Positions 10,902-18,943 of a DNA stretch of 32,490 bases are shown here, one piece after another (positions within the stretch are counted from its first letter, which is position 1; the number at the start of each line of letters is the position of its first letter). The notes below the pieces were generated by a model, which saw only the letters and a program-made list of their open reading frames with translations, had not been told where the DNA came from and did not search any database. The DNA is from Hydrogenobacter sp. (GTDB lineage Bacteria; Aquificota; Aquificia; Aquificales; Aquificaceae): NCBI GenBank assembly GCA_028276405.1, contig JAPYWJ010000015.1, forward strand, positions 1 to 32,490. Direction: 5' to 3'. The translations under genes and the position numbers were made by a program.

Positions 10902-13900
10902 ATGGAGCTCACAAGACGAAGTTTTTTGAAACTTTCGGGAGCCTCTGTAGGTGTTGGTATCGTTGGAGGTCTTGGTTTTGACCTCACACCAGCCTACGGG
11001 CGTGTTAGAGAGCTCAAAATAGCCAAAGCTAAGGTTGCTAAAAGTGTTTGCACTTATTGCTCCGTATCCTGCGGAGTTCTTGTATACAGTTTAACAGATG
11101 GTGCCATGAATGTAAAGCCGAGGGTGATACACATAGAAGGCGATCCAGATGATCCTGTAAACAGAGGTACCTTATGTCCTAAGGGGGCAACCCTAAGGGA
11201 CTTTGTGAACTCTCCTCAAAGAATAAAAAAGCCTCTTTACAGACCACCAGGAGCTAAGGATTGGCAAGAGATAAGCTGGGACGAAGCTTTAAACAGGATA
11301 GCCAAACTCATAAAGGATACGAGAGACAGAACATTTATAGAGAAGGATCAGGAGGGAAGGACAGTAAACAGATGTGAGAGTATTTTCTGGCTCATGGGGT
11401 GTACCATGGAAAATGAGCCAGGTTATCTTGGAGTAAAGCTGGGAAGACTGTTGGGTTTAGTGGCATTAGAAACACAAGCACGAGTGTGACACGCTCCAAC
11501 GGTGGCCAGTTTGGCCGCAAGATTTGGAAGAGGTGCCATGACCAACTCTTGGAATGACATAAAGAACGCAGACTTAATTTTTGTCATGGGAGGAAATCCT
11601 GCGGAGAACCATCCGTGCGGTTTCAAATGGGCTATAAAGGCAAGGCAGGAAAAGGGAACGAAGATAATAAGCGTAGATGTGAGGTATCATAGGACTGCTG
11701 CTGTGTCTGATATATTCGTACAGATAAGACCGGGTTCGGACATAGCCTTCATGGGAGGATTAATAAACTATGTTATACAGAATAAAAAGTACGATGAGGA
11801 ATACATAAAGTACTTCACCAACGCTACTTACATAGTAAAGGATACTTACAACTTTGACCCTACAACGGGTCTCTTCTCTGGTTATGATCCCGAAAAGAGA
11901 AAGTACGACACAAAACTCTGGGACTACGAAAGGGACGAGAAGGGGATGGTTAAGAAGGATATGACTATGGAACATCCCAGGTGTGTCTTCCAACTCCTTA
12001 AGCAGTTCTATTCAAGATACACGCCAGAGGTGGTGGAAAAGATCACAGGTGTTCCAAAAGAAAAGTTTCTTGAGGTTGCAAAACTTATAGCGGAAACTGG
12101 GGTGCCAGACAAGTCTATGACGCACCTGTATGCTCTTGGTTGGACGCATCACTCTTGGGGCACTCAGGTGATAGGCTCTATGGCCATACTTCAGCTACTG
12201 CTTGGAAACATAGGTGTGCCTGGTGGTGGCGTAAACGCTCTTAGAGGGCATGCCAACATACAGGGAATGACTGACCTTGCAGGAGAAGGTAGGTTCCTTC
12301 ACGGCTATCTTAAGCCACCCACTCCAGAACAGCAAACCCTTAAAGATTACATAGAAACCAACACGCCAAAGCCATGGGATGAAGGCTCTATGAATTACTG
12401 GTCTAACTACTCTAAGTTTATTGTCTCTTTGCTCAAGTCTTACTTTGGAGACAACGCAACGCCAGAAAACGAATTTTGCTACTCTTATCTTCCTAAACAG
12501 GACAAAATTATCTCTTGGGACGAGGCTGTGGACAGAATGTTCAGAGGCAAAATGGAAGGTGTGGTATCTATAGGTGTCAATCTGCTGGCAAACACTCCCA
12601 ATGCCAAAAAGACAGCGGTTGCTCTTTCTAACCTCAAGTGGATGGTGGTGATGGATCCCTTTGAAACTGAAATGGTTGCCTTTTGGAAACACGCAGAAAA
12701 CCCAGAGAGCATAAAAACGGAAGTGTTCCTGCTTCCTTCTGCGGTGTTTGCGGAAAAGGAAGGAACAAAAACAAACAGTGCCAGAACCCTAAAGTGGCAG
12801 TATAAGGCGGTAGAGCCACCAGAAGATGCAAAGGAAGAGCTTTGGTTTATCGGCAACCTTTACATGAAACTTAAGGAACTTTATCAGAAAGAGGGTGGTG
12901 TCTTTCCAGACCCCATACTAAAAGCAAGGTGGCCCTTCCAGAACCCGTACCATCCTACAGCAGAGGAAGTTTTAGCCCTTGAGATAAATGGTGTTGCTTT
13001 GGATGACATAAAGGATGACAAGGGCAACGTGGTGGTCAAAAAAGGTGAGAGATTGCCAAGCTTTATATACTTAAAAGACGATGGCACTACCTCCTGCGGT
13101 ATGTGGCTATACTGTGGAGTATTCCCTCAATCAGGCAATAGGGCAAAGTCAGCAGATTTAACGGATCCTTCGGGATTGGGCATATACCCTAACTACGGCT
13201 ATTCCTGGCCTGCCAACAGGAGAATACTCTATAACCGTGCTTCTGCTGGACCTGACGGAAATCCTAGGTCTCCTAAGAAAAAACTTGTGTGGTGGAACGC
13301 TAAAGAACAAAAGTGGGTGGGCTACGATGTGCCTGACATAAAACCAGACTTGCCTCCTGAGTACGGACCCTTTATCATGCTCCCAGAAGGTAGAGGTAGG
13401 CTTTATTCCCAGTTTTTAGTGGATGGTCCCTTCCCAGAACACTACGAGCCTTATGAGTCTCCTGTAGAAAACTTTTTGCACCCCAAAACGGACAAAAACC
13501 CCGTGGTAAAGGTATACAAGTCTGACCTTGACCTTTTGGGCAAGCCTGACAAGTATCCTTATGCTGCTGCAACTTATAGGGTTACAGAACACTTCCATTA
13601 CTGGACAAAACACATTTATGGCACATCTGTGCTGTTCCAAAAAATGTTTGTGGAGATACCCGAAGAGCTTGCTAAGGAGCTTGACATAAAAGAGGGTCAA
13701 AAGGTAAGGATAGTAACAGCCAGAGGTTCTGCAGAGGCTTACGCGTTGCCTACAAAGAGGATCAAACCTCTGACCGTAAACGGTAAAAAGGTATATACCG
13801 TTGGCATACCCATTCACTGGGGTTTTGAGGGAATAGTTAGAGGGTCGTTAGCAAACCTCACCACACCTTTTGTATGGGACCCTAATTCTCAGACGCCAGA

Positions 13901-13943
13901 GTTTAAGGGGTTCCTATGCAACATAGAAAAGGTAAAGGCTTAA
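10902..13943 (+). CDS. fdhA: formate dehydrogenase major subunit (selenoprotein)
   Basis: One 1013-residue gene with TGA at 11487-11489 read as selenocysteine, codon 196. Sequence around it is LETQARV-Sec-HAPTVASLAARFGRG, the exact context of the Mo/W-ligating Sec in FDH-N/FDH-O. The N-terminus has the Tat motif TRRSFLK (5-11) and a hydrophobic stretch, so the enzyme is exported folded. Cys50, 53, 57 and 92 bind a 4Fe-4S cluster, followed by the bis-MGD domains of the DMSO-reductase family. It oxidises formate to CO2 at the outer face and passes electrons to FdhB. AAGGAGG precedes the ATG. Reading it as two genes split by a stop would be wrong: frame and homology continue exactly across the TGA, a SECIS-type hairpin follows, and selC and selD are in this window. 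Confidence 0.97.
11490..11518 (+). promoter_or_regulatory. SECIS-type hairpin of fdhA
   Basis: Beginning 12 nt after the UGA, GTGGCC (11502-11507) pairs with GGCCGC (11513-11518), one pair being U-G, around the loop AGTTT. Bacterial SECIS elements sit directly 3' of the UGA inside the coding region and present a GU in the apical loop to SelB; this hairpin has the right distance, size and a GU in the loop. Confidence 0.8.
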
Positions 13944-13955
13944 AGGAGGTTAGAC

Positions 13956-14840
13956 ATGAGCACTGTTACCACAGAAGGAACCGTAGGGCTTGGTTTAAAG
14001 AGAGTTTCTGCTTCTAAGCTTCCTGACCCAAACATCAAAAGAGCGGATACTTTAGCCATACTTGTAGATATATCCAGCTGCATAGGTTGTAAAGGTTGTG
14101 AGGCAGCATGTACCCAGTGGCATGACCTTAAACCCCCACTTTTTAAAGAGGGACAGGACTTTGTAGGCTATCAATCATACCCAGACCTCATGCCAAGCCT
14201 GTTTATGATGATGAAGTTCAAGGAAGGAGAAACAGAAAAGGGGCTAACATGGTTTATAACCAAGTACCAGTGCATGCACTGTGGAGACCCGGGCTGTCTA
14301 AAAGCCTGTCCTTCCCCCGGAGCTATAATTCAGTACGAAAACGGTATAGTGGACTTTGACCACTCCAAATGTATAGGGTGTAAGTTCTGTCTTTCTGGGT
14401 GCCCCTTTGACATTCCAAGGTACGATTCAAACAATAAGCCTTGGAAGTGTAACTTTTGTGTAGACAGAGTTTCTGCAGGTTTAGAACCTGCGTGTGTTAA
14501 GGCGTGTCCCACAAACTGTTTGCACTTTGGTACAAAGGAGGATATGCTCTCAAGAGCTAAAAAGATAGTAGATCAGCTCAAAAGGAGAGGTTTTGAGAAG
14601 GCCATCATCTACGACCCACCCGGTGTGGGGGGAACGGGATACATATATGTTCTACCTCATGGAGACAAACCGCAGATGTACGGACTTCCCAAGGAGGCAA
14701 GCGTATCACCCTGGATAAGCCTCTGGAAGGGTCCTTTAAAGATCTTTGGTGCTGTAGTTCTTTGGGGTACATTGCTGGGAGCTTTCTTACAGCTCATACT
14801 TTTTGGACCCATAAAGGCAGGTAATAAAAAGGAGGATTAA
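13956..14840 (+). CDS. fdhB: formate dehydrogenase iron-sulfur subunit
   Basis: A 294-residue electron-transfer subunit, the same length as E. coli FdnH. It carries four ferredoxin-type cysteine clusters: CIGCKGCEAAC near residue 41-51, CMHCGDPGCLKACP near 106-119, CIGCKFCLSGCP near 139-150, and CNFC...CVKACP near 168-188. These take electrons from FdhA. The C-terminal region has one membrane segment (about 262-282, VVLWGTLLGAFLQLILF), which anchors the subunit with its bulk outside, exported together with FdhA by its Tat signal since it has none itself. AAAGGAGG lies between the fdhA stop and this ATG. Confidence 0.96.
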   Translation: MSTVTTEGTVGLGLKRVSASKLPDPNIKRADTLAILVDISSCIGCKGCEAACTQWHDLKPPLFKEGQDFVGYQSYPDLMPSLFMMMKFKEGETEKGLTWFITKYQCMHCGDPGCLKACPSPGAIIQYENGIVDFDHSKCIGCKFCLSGCPFDIPRYDSNNKPWKCNFCVDRVSAGLEPACVKACPTNCLHFGTKEDMLSRAKKIVDQLKRRGFEKAIIYDPPGVGGTGYIYVLPHGDKPQMYGLPKEASVSPWISLWKGPLKIFGAVVLWGTLLGAFLQLILFGPIKAGNKKED

Positions 14841-14842
14841 CC

Positions 14843-15475
14843 ATGGAAGAAACAAGACATATGGAGGATGTACAGATAGAAAGGTTCAGCAGGTTTGATA
14901 GGGTTGTTCACTGGCTTGTAGCTATAACTTTTCTTTATCTTTTCTTCTCTGGTCTTGGTATATACTCTCCTAAGTTTTCTTGGCTACTTACTCTGCTGGG
15001 AGGACTTGATTTTACAAGATGGCTTCACCCTTGGACAGGACTTTTATTTTCCGTAGGAGTGCTTCTTATGTTCTTAAGATGGTCAAAGGACTTCCTTCTT
15101 ACTTCCGATGATATGGTGTGGCTAAAGAATGTTAAGTATTATATAAAAAGCGAGGAGGAAAAATTACCAGAAGTAGGTAAGTACAACGCAGGGCAGAAAG
15201 TATTTGGTTGGCTTGTGTTTATAGGTTGTGTGGTGTTTTTGGCAAGTGGTGTACTCATGTGGTTTCCAGAAAGCTTCCCTATAAGTTTGGTTAGGCTTTC
15301 CATATTCCTTCACGATCTTGCTTTTATACTGGTAGGTGCGGGCTTTATAGTGCATGTGTATATGGGAACAGTAGGAGTTCCGGGCTCTCTGTCGGGTATG
15401 ATAACGGGGAAGGTTTCCGCTCTTTGGGCTATGAGACACCACCCTAAGTGGTTCAAAGAGGTGATGAGGAGGTGA
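14843..15475 (+). CDS. fdhC: formate dehydrogenase cytochrome b subunit
   Basis: A 210-residue integral membrane protein with four hydrophobic segments, the diheme cytochrome b of the FdnI type. Histidines expected to bind the hemes and contact quinone are seen in DRVVHWLVAITFLYLF, WLHPWTGLLF, and LHDLAFILVGAGFIVHVYMG near the fourth segment. It takes electrons from FdhB and reduces quinone, giving a formate:quinone respiratory link. It follows fdhB by 2 nt with GGAGG in the overlap region, and ends within the ribosome binding site of sodC. Confidence 0.94.
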   Translation: MEETRHMEDVQIERFSRFDRVVHWLVAITFLYLFFSGLGIYSPKFSWLLTLLGGLDFTRWLHPWTGLLFSVGVLLMFLRWSKDFLLTSDDMVWLKNVKYYIKSEEEKLPEVGKYNAGQKVFGWLVFIGCVVFLASGVLMWFPESFPISLVRLSIFLHDLAFILVGAGFIVHVYMGTVGVPGSLSGMITGKVSALWAMRHHPKWFKEVMRR

Positions 15476-15480
15476 GTGTC

Positions 15481-15996
15481 ATGGGGAGTGTTGTCAAGGC
15501 TCTGGCGCTCTGCGCCACCCTCTTTTCTTTCTCAATAGCTCAGGAATTAAAGGCGCATGCAGACCTTATAAATCAGAAGGGTGAGAAGATAGGCACAGCA
15601 GAATTTCTTCAGACGAACAGTGGTGTTCTTATAAAGCTTCGTGCGGTTGGACTTCCACCTGACTCAGAACTCGCTTTACACATACACGAAGTTGGGAGGT
15701 GCGACCCACCAGACTTTATGTCAGCAAAGGGACACTTCAATCCCTATAAAAAGAAGCATGGACTTTTAAACCCGGATGGACCACATGCAGGGGACATGCC
15801 TAATGTATTTACCGACTCTAAGGGGAGCCTAAAGGTGGATGTACTAAACACCCTTATAACCCTTGAACCTAACAAAGTAAACAGTCTTTTAAAAGAGGGT
15901 GGAACCGCTCTCATGATACACCATCACCGTGATGATTACAAAACAGACCCTGCAGGAGATGCTGGACCCAGAATAGCCTGCGGAGTAATAAGATGA
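15481..15996 (+). CDS. sodC: periplasmic Cu/Zn superoxide dismutase
   Basis: A 171-residue exported superoxide dismutase. A signal peptide occupies residues 1-20 (hydrophobic core, cut near SIAQE). Copper ligands are His67 and His69 in LHIHEVGRC, bridging His85 in KGHFNP and His147; zinc ligands are His85, His93, His102 and Asp105 (PHAGDMPN). Cys74 and Cys167 can form the usual disulfide, and the AGDAGPRIACGVI end is canonical. I chose ATG 15481 because AGGAGG (15467-15472) stands 8 nt before it and the signal peptide begins there; earlier codons from 15448 lie inside fdhC. Its place between fdhC and fdhE suggests protection of the oxygen-sensitive dehydrogenase. Confidence 0.95.
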   Translation: MGSVVKALALCATLFSFSIAQELKAHADLINQKGEKIGTAEFLQTNSGVLIKLRAVGLPPDSELALHIHEVGRCDPPDFMSAKGHFNPYKKKHGLLNPDGPHAGDMPNVFTDSKGSLKVDVLNTLITLEPNKVNSLLKEGGTALMIHHHRDDYKTDPAGDAGPRIACGVIR

Positions 15997-16742
15997 GGCT
16001 TTTTAAAGAGTACCATCTGGAGAGGTTAATGTCCCTTAAAGATAAACATGCGGAAGTCTCACACATACTGGACTTTTTGTATCATACTGAACTTTTTAAG
16101 AAGGAAATGTATGCTCAGATAAAAGATGTCCATTGGGAAAGGCACATAAAGAAGATTTACCATCTTTTTGATGTGTGTGATGCCCACGGTAGCCCATCAA
16201 TAAGGGAAACACTCCAAGAGCTAAAAAAACTTAGCAAGGAGGAATTAATCAGAAAGATGGAAAGATTCTTAAAAGAAAGGTCAGCACCTGACGAAGAGAG
16301 ATTCATATTTATTACCTTTCTTAACCCTTTCCTTTCCAAACTGTCCGAAAGCATGGACATTAAGAAAGACCAGTGGTTAAAAAACACCTGTCCTGTCTGC
16401 GGTTTTAAGCCAAGCGTTTCTTACATATCCGATACGGAAGAGATAGAAGGTGCAAGATACCTAAGTTGTGTTCTTTGCAACACAGCATGGCTATATAACA
16501 GGACCAAGTGTGTGAAGTGTGGAAACCATGAGGATGATGCTTTTGAGTATTACTACGACGAGAGAGAAAGGTATGCTCTTCTACAAGTTTGTAAAAAGTG
16601 CAACACCTACATAAAGATCATTGATATGAGGATTGACGGACTTGCTGTGCCTGAGTTTGATGATATTGCCACCCTTTCCCTTGATCTTTGGGCAAAAGAA
16701 AAGGGTTTTATAAAGTTTGAAAAAAACATCATAGGTTTATGA
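15993..16742 (+). CDS. fdhE: formate dehydrogenase accessory protein FdhE
   Basis: A 249-residue cytoplasmic maturation factor. The C-terminal half has the four rubredoxin-like cysteine pairs of FdhE: CPVC near 131-134, CVLC near 155-158, CVKC near 167-170 and CKKC near 196-199, which bind iron; the N-terminal half is helical. In E. coli FdhE is required for assembly of the Tat-exported formate dehydrogenases and interacts with their catalytic subunits. The N-terminal half is shorter than E. coli FdhE (309 residues). The ATG overlaps the sodC stop (ATGA), and its stop overlaps the next start (ATGA), which indicates one transcript. Confidence 0.93.
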   Translation: MRLFKEYHLERLMSLKDKHAEVSHILDFLYHTELFKKEMYAQIKDVHWERHIKKIYHLFDVCDAHGSPSIRETLQELKKLSKEELIRKMERFLKERSAPDEERFIFITFLNPFLSKLSESMDIKKDQWLKNTCPVCGFKPSVSYISDTEEIEGARYLSCVLCNTAWLYNRTKCVKCGNHEDDAFEYYYDERERYALLQVCKKCNTYIKIIDMRIDGLAVPEFDDIATLSLDLWAKEKGFIKFEKNIIGL

Positions 16743-17263
16743 TAAGTAGACGAGACATACTTAAGGTATTATTAAGTCTTTTTACTTTTTCGCTGGGTAA
16801 AAAAATGGAAGATATAGTGATAAAGGGTTGTGTTATAAAAAAAGATAGGCTCTATAGAGTAAACGAAGAGAGGATGATCTTTCAATGGGTAAAGGAGGAA
16901 GGGAAGGGAGTTTATTCGGTAGGCTTTATGCCTGTTATGTCTGCCTTAGCTTATCCTTTATATTCAGTAAAGATAAAACCTGTTGGCACAACGCTTGAAT
17001 ACGATGATAATTTAGCTGTTGTAGAAGCTGGAAAAAGGGTCTCCACCTTCCCCACACCTATAGGTGGTAGGATAGTTGAGGTGAATCACTCCTTGGAAAG
17101 GGATCCATCTGCACTGGTTAGCTCTCCCTACGAGGCATGGATGGTGAAGATAGCTTCTGATGACATGGACAGTCTCAAAAAGCTAAAGAGAGCACAGGAT
17201 ATACTAAAAACTGTAGAAGCTATAATTATCAGAGAAAATATAGAATGCTTTCCCAAAAGGTAG
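16739..17263 (+). CDS. GcvH-like lipoyl-domain protein with Tat-type signal
   Basis: A 174-residue protein. Residues about 40-140 match the glycine-cleavage H protein fold: RMIFQWVKEEGKGVYSVGF, PVGTTLEYDDNLAVVEAGKR, GGRIVEVNHSL and SSPYEAWMVKI. Lys99 in VVEAGKR aligns with the lipoyl-lysine of GcvH (VVESVKA). Unlike GcvH, it begins MISRRDILKVLLSLFTFSLG: twin arginines plus a short hydrophobic stretch, so Tat export is possible. A role in glycine cleavage is unlikely because no gcvT or gcvP is nearby; it lies in the fdh run directly after fdhE and before selC. It could carry a dithiol for redox work or for enzyme assembly. Aquificaceae are known to have several GcvH-like proteins, some linked to sulfur metabolism. 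Function unproven. Confidence 0.8.
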   Translation: MISRRDILKVLLSLFTFSLGKKMEDIVIKGCVIKKDRLYRVNEERMIFQWVKEEGKGVYSVGFMPVMSALAYPLYSVKIKPVGTTLEYDDNLAVVEAGKRVSTFPTPIGGRIVEVNHSLERDPSALVSSPYEAWMVKIASDDMDSLKKLKRAQDILKTVEAIIIRENIECFPKR

Positions 17264-17362
17264 GGAGAGTGTGGCTGGCTGGTGCCGCCCCGGGACTTCA
17301 AATCCCGTGGGGGGTCGCTGGATGCGGTCCCCGGAGGGTTCGATTCCCTTACTCTCCCGCCA
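17263..17362 (+). tRNA. selC: tRNA-Sec (anticodon TCA)
   Basis: A 100-nt tRNA that decodes UGA as selenocysteine. The acceptor stem has the 8 pairs typical of bacterial tRNA-Sec: GGGAGAGT (17263-17270) with ACTCTCCC (17351-17358), then discriminator G and encoded CCA. The anticodon arm is CGGGA (17291-17295), loop CTTCAAA, TCCCG (17303-17307), with anticodon TCA at 17298-17300; a long variable arm and the T arm with GGTTCGATTCC follow. The first base G17263 is also the last base of the TAG stop of the GcvH-like gene, so the RNA must be cut out of the fdh transcript or have its own promoter inside that gene. Confidence 0.97.
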
Positions 17363-17378
17363 AAATATGATATAAAAC

Positions 17379-17411
17379 AAGGTAGGTCCACCTTATAGGA
17401 TTTAATTTTTT
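17379..17411 (+). terminator. possible weak terminator after selC
   Basis: AAGGT (17379-17383) and ACCTT (17390-17394) can pair around a 6-nt loop; a run of seven T begins about 10 nt later. The stem is short and the T-run is not adjacent, so termination here would be partial at best and the next genes may be cotranscribed. Confidence 0.25.
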
Positions 17412-17437
17412 TCTAACAACGTATAAGGGGGTAAGCT

Positions 17438-18940
17438 ATGGAGGTTCTTGATTATAGAGCTTACAAGCCCAGACCTTTCACAAAAGAGGAAAAAGCAAAA
17501 ACCACTGTGCTTTTTGGAGGACTAACATGGAAGCACGAAAGGCTTATACAAGCAATGCTTGAAAACATGGGATACAAAGCTCAACCTCTTCCAGAAATAA
17601 GGAGGATGGACCTTGATATAGGTAAGGAGTTTATAGATGTAGGTGCATGCTGTCCTACCACCTTTACTGCAGGAAACCTTGCAAGAACCCTTATGGATAT
17701 AGAGAAAAGGGAAGGTAAGGAAGTAGTAAAAGACAGGTATGTGTTTGTAACCATAGGTGCGTGCGGACCTTGTAGGTTCGGGCAGTATCACGAATCTTAT
17801 GAAAGGGCGCTTGAAGGATTAAACCTGAGGGACTTTAGGCTATTTCTGTTAGACCTTCTTCAAATGGAGCAATCGGTAAACGGTGGAGGGCTTGAGATAA
17901 ACACGCCTCTTACCATAGGGCTTGTATACGCCATGTTTATTGGAGACCTTCTTACGGACCTTGAATACGCAACAAGACCTTACGAAGTGCAAAAAGGACA
18001 TACGGACAAGGTATTAAAGGATAGTGTAGAACTTCTTTACGAAAGGCTAAGAAATAGACCCATAAGGGGCAAAAAGTTTAGCTCTTTTGTGTGGCATCTA
18101 ACCACTGACTATTTTGTAAAAGCTCTAAAGGAGGTAAAGGAACTCTGGGATCATGTAGAGGTAGACAGGCTAAGGATAAAGCCTAAGGTGAAGATAACAG
18201 GGGAGTTTTGGCTTCAGACTCATGAAGGTGAAGGCAATTATAACATAAAAAGCTGGCTTGAACAGGAAGGCGCGGAGGTTATACCACCACCCATAGCTGT
18301 GTGGATGGACTACCTTATAAACATGGAACTCTTCAAACTGGAGGACAAGAAGGATTTTGTAAAGTTCTATCATCTCAAAAGGGCAATAGTTTTGCTTTTT
18401 GCAAAGCTTTACAGATACACATACAACAAACTTAGGAAGCCTCTGAACAACATACCTAATCCTCTGCCAGATCAGAGAACTTTAAAAGAACTTGCCAGAC
18501 CTTACTTTTATTACAGGTTAACAGGCGGTGAAGGACACATGCTCGTAGGAAAAGCCCTTTATGCTTACAAAAACAAGCAGGCACACATGGTATGTGAGCT
18601 TTCTCCTTACGGATGCCTTCCCAACACCATGTCCGTAGGAGCTATGGCAAAGGTCTTAGGAGATTATCCAGACTTACTTTACGCACCCATAGAGATAAAG
18701 GGAGATGCAGAAGTTCATGCCCTTTCAAGATGTCAGATGATCCTAACAGAAGCCAAAAGAAGAGCCAAGGAGGAGTTTGAACAAGTTCTTGAGAAAACAG
18801 GTCTTAGCATAGAAGACATAAGAAACTTTGAATTAGAAAGACCAGAGCTTAAAAAAGCAACATACAAAATACCTCATTACGGATACGCAGGCACCGCATC
18901 CAACTATGTGATGCACATAGCAAAGCTTATGGGGAGGTAA
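17438..18940 (+). CDS. HgdB-like / double-cubane-type reductase component
   Basis: A 500-residue protein of the 2-hydroxyglutaryl-CoA dehydratase component family (COG3581 type). Conserved cysteine blocks are GACCPTTFTAGN (Cys71, Cys72), IGACGPCRFGQY (Cys109, Cys112), and CELSPYGCLPNTM near residues 384-396; these resemble the cluster-binding positions of the family, including the double-cubane cluster proteins that reduce small molecules with ATP-driven electrons. No signal peptide. The activator ATPase follows 3 nt downstream. There are no acyl-CoA genes or CoA transferase nearby, so a fermentative dehydratase role is improbable. The substrate is unknown. GGGGG precedes the ATG. Confidence 0.82.
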   Translation: MEVLDYRAYKPRPFTKEEKAKTTVLFGGLTWKHERLIQAMLENMGYKAQPLPEIRRMDLDIGKEFIDVGACCPTTFTAGNLARTLMDIEKREGKEVVKDRYVFVTIGACGPCRFGQYHESYERALEGLNLRDFRLFLLDLLQMEQSVNGGGLEINTPLTIGLVYAMFIGDLLTDLEYATRPYEVQKGHTDKVLKDSVELLYERLRNRPIRGKKFSSFVWHLTTDYFVKALKEVKELWDHVEVDRLRIKPKVKITGEFWLQTHEGEGNYNIKSWLEQEGAEVIPPPIAVWMDYLINMELFKLEDKKDFVKFYHLKRAIVLLFAKLYRYTYNKLRKPLNNIPNPLPDQRTLKELARPYFYYRLTGGEGHMLVGKALYAYKNKQAHMVCELSPYGCLPNTMSVGAMAKVLGDYPDLLYAPIEIKGDAEVHALSRCQMILTEAKRRAKEEFEQVLEKTGLSIEDIRNFELERPELKKATYKIPHYGYAGTASNYVMHIAKLMGR

Positions 18941-18943
18941 GAC

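Noticed and set aside
11487-11489. fdhA as two genes or a nonsense mutation at TGA
   Set aside because: Homology continues in frame on both sides, the residue is exactly the Sec ligand of FDH-N, a hairpin follows, and selC and selD are in the window.
16739-17263. Calling the lipoyl-domain protein gcvH of the glycine cleavage system
   Set aside because: N-terminal twin-arginine segment, divergent motif around the lysine and an fdh setting argue against it.
17368-17394. A UGA followed 8-9 nt later by a hairpin after selC, sharing the 11-mer AAGGTAGGTCC with the selD hairpin
   Set aside because: The frame containing this UGA meets a TAG five codons later, so no selenoprotein can be encoded; an 11-base repeat is expected by chance in 32 kb.
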